From: an uncultured delta proteobacterium
GTDB taxonomy: Bacteria > Myxococcota > Myxococcia > Myxococcales > 40CM-4-68-19
Reading direction: 5' to 3'
Assembly: GCA_903911145.1 (NCBI GenBank)
Contig: CAIWCD010000002.1
Span: 169,727-233,726, forward strand
DNA length: 64,000 bases
The position numbers and the translations under genes were made by a program. Below the pieces are notes generated by a model, which saw only the letters and a list, made by a program, of their open reading frames with translations, did not search any database and had not been told where the DNA came from. Every line of letters starts with the position of its first letter. Within the stretch, counting starts at the first letter, position 1. Below, in pieces: positions 56,866-64,000 of the stretch.

Positions 56866-58320
56866 ATGTCTGGTTCTTTGTCCACAGGTGTGCGCAACTC
56901 TGTGGATGGCCCGGCTGATGCTCGGGCGACGCACGCGGAAGGTCTGTCAGTGACGACGGAAGACGCAGCGATCGATCTTTGGGTGAAGGCGTCAGAGCGG
57001 CTCCGTGCGAGGCTCGCCCGGCATACCTTCCAGACCTACTTCGAGCCGATCCGACCTTTAAGCCTCGAGGGGAATGAGCTGGTGCTTGCCCACTCGAGCA
57101 AGTTCATGATCGACTGGGTTCGCGACAACCTGCTCGACGTCCTTCTCCAGGATCTCGAAGCGCAGCTCGGGCGCTCGATCGAAGTCCGCTTCGTCGCGCG
57201 TGAGCGGCCCGATGGGGAGAGCGACGCGTCACCATCTCCCTTCACAGCGACCGTCACGCCCGGCCGTATCGATTCAACTCCGCCTCCCGTGCGGCCTCTG
57301 ACGATCAACCCGAAGTACACGTTCGATTCGTTCGTCGTCGGACCATCGAACCAGTTCGCTGTTGCCGCCTGCACTTCGGTCGCAAACGCGCCGGGCAAGC
57401 ACTACAACCCGCTCTTCCTCTACGGCGGCGTCGGTCTCGGCAAGACGCACCTGGTGCATGCGGTGGGAAACCACGCGCTCAAGCAGAATCCCAATTGCCA
57501 GGTCGTCTATCTCTCGAGCGAGGCGTTTACCAACGACCTGATTCACGCGCTCGAGATGCATCGGATGCCGGAGTTTCGCGCGCGCTATCGAGAGAAGTGC
57601 GACGTGCTGCTCCTCGACGACATCCAGTTTCTCGGCAACAAGAAGCAGATGATGGAGGAGTTCTTCCACACCTTCAACGCGCTCCACGAAGGTGGGAAGC
57701 AGATCTTCGTCACCAGCGACAAGCTGCCCAACGAGATCGAGGGATTTGAAGAGCGGCTGCGCTCGCGATTTCAGTGGGGACTCATCGCCGACATCCAGCA
57801 ACCGGAGATGGAGACGCGCGTTGCAATCTTGAAGAAGAAGGCCGCGAACGACGGCATCCATCTCAATGACGAAGTGGCGCTCTTTCTCGGCACGCACATC
57901 CGCAGCAACGTGCGCGAACTTGAAGGAAGCCTGATTCGACTCTCTGCATTTGCCTCGCTGACCAACACGGCGATCACGGTCGAACTCGCTAGGGACGTGC
58001 TCAAGAACGTGCTCGTCGTTCGCGGAGACAAGCCGGACGTCGACGCGATCATCAAGATTGTCGGAGATGGAATGCAGGTGAAGCCGGCCGATATCCGTGG
58101 CGACCGCCGCCAGCAAGGGATTGCGCGCGCACGCCAGGTGGCGATGTACCTGACGCGCAAGATCACGGCGCTCAGCTACCCGGCCATCGGAGAGAAGTTT
58201 GGTGGGAAGGATCACAGCACGGTGATCAACGCTGAGCATCGCATCGAAGAGCTGATGGGTGAGGACGCTGACTTCCGTGCGCTGGTCGAGTCGCTGTCGC
58301 GCAGGCTCGGTGGTGCGTAG
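56866..58320 (+). CDS. dnaA: Chromosomal replication initiator DnaA
   Basis: 484 residues. N-terminal domain I (VKASERLRARLARHTFQTYFEPIRPLSLEG) and a Pro/Ser-rich linker precede the AAA+ core: Walker A GGVGLGKTHL, Walker B VLLLDDIQFLGNKKQ, and the sensor/Arg-finger area EERLRSRFQWGL. The DNA-binding domain has the signature FGGKDHSTVINA. It melts oriC and regulates its own gene. The start ATG at 56866 has AAAGG upstream; a GTG about 28 codons later is a less likely alternative. DnaA-box-like TTGTCCACA occurs at its 5' end (56878). Confidence 0.97.
   Translation: MSGSLSTGVRNSVDGPADARATHAEGLSVTTEDAAIDLWVKASERLRARLARHTFQTYFEPIRPLSLEGNELVLAHSSKFMIDWVRDNLLDVLLQDLEAQLGRSIEVRFVARERPDGESDASPSPFTATVTPGRIDSTPPPVRPLTINPKYTFDSFVVGPSNQFAVAACTSVANAPGKHYNPLFLYGGVGLGKTHLVHAVGNHALKQNPNCQVVYLSSEAFTNDLIHALEMHRMPEFRARYREKCDVLLLDDIQFLGNKKQMMEEFFHTFNALHEGGKQIFVTSDKLPNEIEGFEERLRSRFQWGLIADIQQPEMETRVAILKKKAANDGIHLNDEVALFLGTHIRSNVRELEGSLIRLSAFASLTNTAITVELARDVLKNVLVVRGDKPDVDAIIKIVGDGMQVKPADIRGDRRQQGIARARQVAMYLTRKITALSYPAIGEKFGGKDHSTVINAEHRIEELMGEDADFRALVESLSRRLGGA
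56878..56909. promoter_or_regulatory. Two DnaA-box-like sequences at the 5' end of dnaA
   Basis: TTGTCCACA (56878-56886) differs by one base from TTATCCACA, and TGTGGATGG (56901-56909) by two on the other strand. Being inside the first codons of dnaA they could serve autoregulation. Confidence 0.4.
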
Positions 58321-58325
58321 CTGCA

Positions 58326-58334
58326 TGTGGATAA
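58326..58334 (-). promoter_or_regulatory. Perfect DnaA box between dnaA and dnaN
   Basis: TGTGGATAA is the exact complement of TTATCCACA, 5 bp after the dnaA stop. The 216-bp dnaA-dnaN spacer shows no second perfect box. It may be part of a bipartite origin or of dnaN control. Confidence 0.6.
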
Positions 58335-58536
58335 CTGCTGTGAACCGCAAGCTCGAACCGTGTTGACCGCGTGAGCGAACGGTTGCTACACAGGCCGCGC
58401 ACAAGCATCACCAGGCGCAAGCCACAGATGGTTTCGTTGAGATCCCGAGGCGGTTACGTTGTCCGCCCACAAGTTCACAAGCTCTACTGTTACGACGAGC
58501 ATATCTGTAGAAGATTTTTGAAAGGAAAAGAGCACC

Positions 58537-59658
58537 ATGGAACTTCAGATCGACCGCGATGAGTTCCAGCAGGCCCTCTACCGAGCGCAGGGAATCGTCG
58601 AGAAGAAGAGCACGATGCCGATTCTCGCGTCGGTGCTGCTTGAGGCAGCGACGGGCGAGAAGGGCGGCACTCTCCGCGTATCGGCGTTCGATCTCGAGAT
58701 CGGCGTGTCCGGTGTGCATCCCGCCGAGGTGAAGAAGGCCGGGTCCGTGGCGCTCAAGCACAAGGAGCTCTACGACATCGTGCGCTCGCTGCCGGACAAG
58801 ACCGTCTCGCTCAAGAGGGAGGCGAACAATCGCGTCCAGATCAGCTCGGGCACCGCGACGTTCAATCTCGTCGGGCAGCCGGCGGAGGAGTATCCGCAGT
58901 TTCCGCGCGCCGACAAAGTCGCGCTGGTGGCGATCGAGCCGACGCAGCTGCTCGAGATGATCGAGAAGACGCAGTTCGCGATCTCGGCGGATGAGACGCG
59001 GCACAACTTGAATGGCGTCTATCTCGAGGGCGGTGCGGGCAAGCTCAAGATGGTCGCGACCGACGGGCATCGCCTCGCGCTTTGTGATCGCGAGACGCCC
59101 GGAGATTTCGCTCTCAAGAAGGGCGTGATCGTTCCGAAGAAGGGTCTCTTCGAGCTGCGACGCCTCCTCGACGAAGCGTCGACGGCGCCGTGTGAACTTG
59201 GCTTCAACGAGACGTCGGGAGTGTTCCGCCGCGGCGAGCTGACGATGGTGATGAGGCTCATCGACGGCTCGTTCCCCGACTACGCGCAGGTGATCCCGAA
59301 GGAGGCCGAGCGGATCGTTACGGTGGAGCGCTCGCGTTTCCTCGAGGTGCTCAAGCTGATCACGGTGATCTCGAGCGATCGCGCGACCAATCCGGTGAGG
59401 CTCGAGCTGTCCGAGGGCACGCTCAAGGTGACGAGCCAGAATCCCGATCTCGGCGACGCGAAGGAAGAGATCGCCGTCGAATACTCAGGGACGCCGCTCT
59501 CGATCGGCTTCAACGCGCGCTATCTGATGGACGTGCTCAATGTCATCGATACGCCCCAGGTCAAGCTCGAGTTGTGCGATGAGCTCTCTCCCGGTGTGCT
59601 CAAGCCGAGCGGCCCAGATGCGCGCTACACCGCTGTGATCATGCCGATGAGAATCTGA
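58537..59658 (+). CDS. dnaN: DNA polymerase III sliding clamp (beta subunit)
   Basis: 373 residues, three clamp domains. The N-terminal DRDEFQQALYRAQGIVEKKSTMPILASVLLEA and the C-terminal DARYTAVIMPMRI are typical, the latter forming part of the partner-binding pocket. It encircles DNA and tethers polymerase and repair enzymes. GGAAAAGAG upstream of the ATG supports the start. The stop overlaps the next ATG by one base (TGATG). Confidence 0.97.
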   Translation: MELQIDRDEFQQALYRAQGIVEKKSTMPILASVLLEAATGEKGGTLRVSAFDLEIGVSGVHPAEVKKAGSVALKHKELYDIVRSLPDKTVSLKREANNRVQISSGTATFNLVGQPAEEYPQFPRADKVALVAIEPTQLLEMIEKTQFAISADETRHNLNGVYLEGGAGKLKMVATDGHRLALCDRETPGDFALKKGVIVPKKGLFELRRLLDEASTAPCELGFNETSGVFRRGELTMVMRLIDGSFPDYAQVIPKEAERIVTVERSRFLEVLKLITVISSDRATNPVRLELSEGTLKVTSQNPDLGDAKEEIAVEYSGTPLSIGFNARYLMDVLNVIDTPQVKLELCDELSPGVLKPSGPDARYTAVIMPMRI

Positions 59659-60035
59659 TGCGGTCGAAGGCGCTGAAAATTTTCGCTGCGCTCGCGTTGC
59701 TCGCGCCTCCAGTGGCGAGCGCGAAGGGAAAGTCGGCGCCTGTTTCTGACGCGCGGACGCAGGGCCTGGGTAGATCGTGCGCGACGAAGAAGGATTGCGC
59801 GGGACGCGGCCACGTCTGCCTCAAGGAGAGCGACGCCAACGGCAAGGAGCTTACGCAGGGGATCTGCGCGCTGCCGTGCGCCGCGATTGACGCTGGAATG
59901 ACTGCGCCGCAGATGGATCCGACGCCGAGCAACGTTGAGGTCGCGAAGAAGCCGCCGCCTCCACGATGCCCGAAGCACTACCAGTGCCGCTCAGCAGGGA
60001 CGGGCGTGCCGATCGATCTCTGCGTCAAGGAGTAG
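59658..60035 (+). CDS. Secreted cysteine-rich protein between dnaN and recF
   Basis: 125 residues. A signal peptide (MRSKALKIFAALALLAPPVASA) precedes a mature part with eight Cys: GRSCATKKDCAGRGHVCLKE, ICALPC, RCPKHYQC and LC. The C-x4-DC-x5-C start resembles the lipoprotein at 34786. It starts by overlapping the dnaN stop, and its last codons contain the recF ribosome-binding site, so it is translated within the replication operon although its product is exported. The function is unknown. Confidence 0.78.
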   Translation: MRSKALKIFAALALLAPPVASAKGKSAPVSDARTQGLGRSCATKKDCAGRGHVCLKESDANGKELTQGICALPCAAIDAGMTAPQMDPTPSNVEVAKKPPPPRCPKHYQCRSAGTGVPIDLCVKE

Positions 60036-60038
60036 GCC

Positions 60039-61169
60039 GTTCTTCTCCGCGCGCTGGCAACGACAGGTTTTCGCAATCTCGAATCGGCGGAGATCGCGCT
60101 CTCTCCATCGGCAACCGTGCTCGAGGGGCCGAACGGGCAGGGCAAGACCAACTTTCTCGAGGCCTGCTATCTCGCCTGCACGCTGCGACCCCTGCGTGCG
60201 CAGCGGCTCGCGGAGTTGGTGAATTTCGGCGCGGACGCTGCGCGAGTGACGGCGCAGTTCGAAATGCGCGGAGGCGATCGGGCCGTCGAGATCGAGATCG
60301 CGCAAGGAAGGCGCGTTGCGCGGCTCGATGGAAAACCGCTGCGCGATCCGGACGAGCTGTTTCGCGAGCTGGCCGTGGTGGCGTTCACGCCCGACGATCT
60401 CTCTCTTGTGCGCGCTGGGCCCGACCTGCGCAGGCGGCTGCTCGATCGCGCCGTGCAGAATCGACATCCCGCGCAGCTCTCCGATGCGCGCGACTATCTG
60501 CGTGCGCTCAAGAGCCGCAACGAGCTGCTGCGACAGGGGGCGCCTGATGCGCTTCGCGAAGCATTCGATGGGCCGCTGGCGCAGGTGGGCGCGCGGATCC
60601 GTCTGCGGCGCGAGGAGATCCTGCGCGAGCTTTCCCCCTTTGCCGAGCGCGCGTTTTCGCAGGTGGCGCGCGGCGAGGCGACTCTCGCTCTCTCGTACCA
60701 GGTCGCGGGTGGCGATCTGCAGCCAATCGTCGGCGAGAGTGAATCGGCGCTCTCCGCGCGGCTCGCGCAAGGGCTCTCCGCGCGGCTTTCCCGCGATCGC
60801 CTGCGTGGTTTCACATCGGTGGGGCCGCACGCCGACGATCTCTCGATCTCGCTGGGAGAGAAGCCAGCGCGCGCGTTTGCAAGCCAGGGACAGGCGCGCG
60901 CGATCGTGCTCGCATTCAAGATCGGCGAGATCGAGAATCTCCGCGCCCAGCAAGGGCGCGCGCCACTTCTTCTGCTCGACGATGTCTCGAGCGAACTCGA
61001 CCCGGAGCGCAACGCGTTCCTCATGCGCTCGCTCGCGGCGCTCGCCGGCCAGGTGCTGCTGACCACCACGGACGCAGATCATCTCGTGGGAGCGCTCAGA
61101 GACGCGCGCGGCGAGGCGGGAGACGTTCGCCTCTACCAGGTGCGCGCGGGGAGGATCCAGGCGGGATGA
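60039..61169 (+). CDS. recF: DNA replication and repair protein RecF, apparent GTT start
   Basis: About 376 residues if read from GTT at 60039. RecF is an ABC-type ATPase that loads RecA at gaps. The first strand LLRALATTGFRNLESAEIAL, Walker A GPNGQGKT (30-37), FTSVGPHADDLSI and signature/Walker B ASQGQARAIVLAFKIGEIE...PLLLLDDVSSELD are all present. No ATG, GTG or TTG exists between the upstream stop (60033) and Walker A except GTG 60117, which would delete the first strand. AGGAG (60028-60032) lies 6 bp before the GTT. Either GTT is used, or the base is a GTG miscall. Confidence 0.85.
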   Translation, partial: VLLRALATTGFRNLESAEIALSPSATVLEGPNGQGKTNFLEACYLACTLRPLRAQRLAELVNFGADAARVTAQFEMRGGDRAVEIEIAQGRRVARLDGKPLRDPDELFRELAVVAFTPDDLSLVRAGPDLRRRLLDRAVQNRHPAQLSDARDYLRALKSRNELLRQGAPDALREAFDGPLAQVGARIRLRREEILRELSPFAERAFSQVARGEATLALSYQVAGGDLQPIVGESESALSARLAQGLSARLSRDRLRGFTSVGPHADDLSISLGEKPARAFASQGQARAIVLAFKIGEIENLRAQQGRAPLLLLDDVSSELDPERNAFLMRSLAALAGQVLLTTTDADHLVGALRDARGEAGDVRLYQVRAGRIQAG

Positions 61170-61181
61170 TTTGAGTGCAAA

Positions 61182-61216
61182 CGATTATCGAAAATTGATA
61201 AATCGATTATCGAAAA
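61182..61216. repeat. Direct repeat CGATTATCGAAAA, 22-bp phased, before gyrB
   Basis: CGATTATCGAAAA occurs at 61182-61194 and 61204-61216, exactly two helical turns apart, in an AT-rich island of the otherwise GC-rich recF-gyrB spacer. TTTGAGTGCAAAC lies just upstream (61170-61182). It is a candidate operator or upstream promoter element for gyrB. Confidence 0.7.
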
Positions 61217-61407
61217 CGGGAATTGAGCGGGCACGCTTTTCGGCGCGACGCAAGCGGCGACCAGAACCACCAATTTCCGAGTGAAAAATTGCCCGCGACC
61301 AGCGCGCCGGATCGCGCGCGAACTGGCCTTGGTATTGCTTGACCCGACAGGCCTCGCGTGTTACCAAAACCGGCTGCAAAAAATTTTGCAAAACCGTATC
61401 GAGGTGA

Positions 61408-63864
<2,457 letters not shown>

Positions 63865-64000
63865 CAGGGTGTTGAAGATCGCTCGGACGCGGAGTTCTGC
63901 CCTCGTCTCGCCGCCGACCTCGAAGAGGCCGGCGGTCGTCCGCCCAGGCCAGAGCTCAGGCGGTCTGCGGCGTCAGTTTCGCGATGCGGAGCAAGTTGTA
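63865..64000 (-). mobile_element. Right-hand end of an insertion sequence (IS5/IS1182-like, partial)
   Basis: CAGGGTGTTGAAG begins one base after the gyrB stop and looks like the terminal inverted repeat of many IS5/IS1182-type elements. CTAG (63861-63864), containing the stop codon TAG, is a plausible 4-bp target duplication. The element runs off the window, so its other end and family cannot be verified. Confidence 0.5.
63956..64000 (-). CDS. C-terminus of a transposase (partial)
   Basis: Fourteen codons on the minus strand, YNLLRIAKLTPQTA followed by a stop (TGA at 63958-63956). The YNLLRIAKL ending is common in IS5/IS1182-family DDE transposases. The gene continues beyond the window. Too short for certainty. 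Confidence 0.45.
   Translation of the reverse strand, partial: YNLLRIAKLTPQTA

Overview
The window is a GC-rich piece of a bacterial chromosome that includes the replication-origin region (rpmH/rnpA/yidD/yidC reading left, dnaA/dnaN/recF/gyrB reading right). Several traits point to a deltaproteobacterium in the broad sense, most likely Myxococcota. The centromere-like sites match the myxobacterial parS sequence. A motif close to the Myxococcus xanthus LexA box overlaps the recA promoter. There is a chemosensory cluster laid out like the myxobacterial dif operon, a bactofilin, cysteine-rich secreted proteins, a Ser/Thr kinase and an FHA-GGDEF protein. The genus cannot be fixed from sequence reading alone.

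Layout, left to right. 1-1 kb: the 3' end of a large protein with a GATase-like domain. 1-8.1 kb (minus strand): MCP, cheW, cheY, cheA, cheC, then larB and larC (nickel-pincer cofactor), with stop/start overlaps at the last three junctions. 8.2-12 kb: hrcA, grpE, dnaK. 12-14 kb: ECF sigma factor, zinc anti-sigma factor and a secreted protein in an overlapping trio. 14-21.4 kb: FKBP isomerase, a DUF4412-like protein, recA, a TerB/LETM1-like protein, dnaJ and a membrane glycosyltransferase. 21.4-27 kb (minus): rimO, a small unknown gene, yajQ, a UDP-GlcNAc 6-dehydrogenase and RNase J. 27-34.7 kb: a YCF48-like lipoprotein, an NmrA-like protein, a UvrD/PcrA helicase, small unknown genes, a NYN-domain protein and adenosine deaminase. 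34.8-43.1 kb: a Cys-rich lipoprotein with a hairpin over its ribosome-binding site, then a glycogen block (glgC, GH57 enzyme, FHA-GGDEF protein, galT, glgA) and a kinase. 43.3-46 kb (minus): the F0 half of ATP synthase (atpF, atpE, atpB and two AtpI/AtpZ-like genes). 46.1-48.2 kb: a double cyclic-nucleotide-binding protein, hsp20 and a bactofilin. 48.3-53.1 kb (minus): an OPT transporter, parB, parA and rsmG. 53.1-53.9 kb: about 800 bp with no recognisable gene, where many bacteria carry jag-mnmE-mnmG. 53.9-56.5 kb (minus): yidC, yidD, rnpA, rpmH. 56.9-63.9 kb (plus): dnaA, dnaN, a Cys-rich secreted protein, recF and gyrB. An insertion-sequence end begins right after the gyrB stop.

How the parts work together. 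The origin block couples replication (dnaA, dnaN, recF, gyrB), segregation (parA, parB and four parS-like sites between 52.2 and 55.5 kb), cytoskeleton (bactofilin) and the RNase P/YidC membrane-insertion genes. The dif-like cluster has no cheR or cheB, and its receptor has almost no periplasmic loop; that fits a pathway regulating surface polysaccharide or pili rather than flagellar taxis. The glycogen block joins ADP-glucose synthesis, chain elongation and a GH57 enzyme to a possible c-di-GMP synthase.

The most unusual points are: recF has an ideal Shine-Dalgarno but a GTT where the start codon should be; a 9-bp hairpin swallows the ribosome-binding site of a small lipoprotein; lar genes are appended to a dif-like operon; a Cys-rich secreted protein sits between dnaN and recF; and the jag-mnmE-mnmG slot is empty. 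No tRNA, rRNA or CRISPR array was seen.
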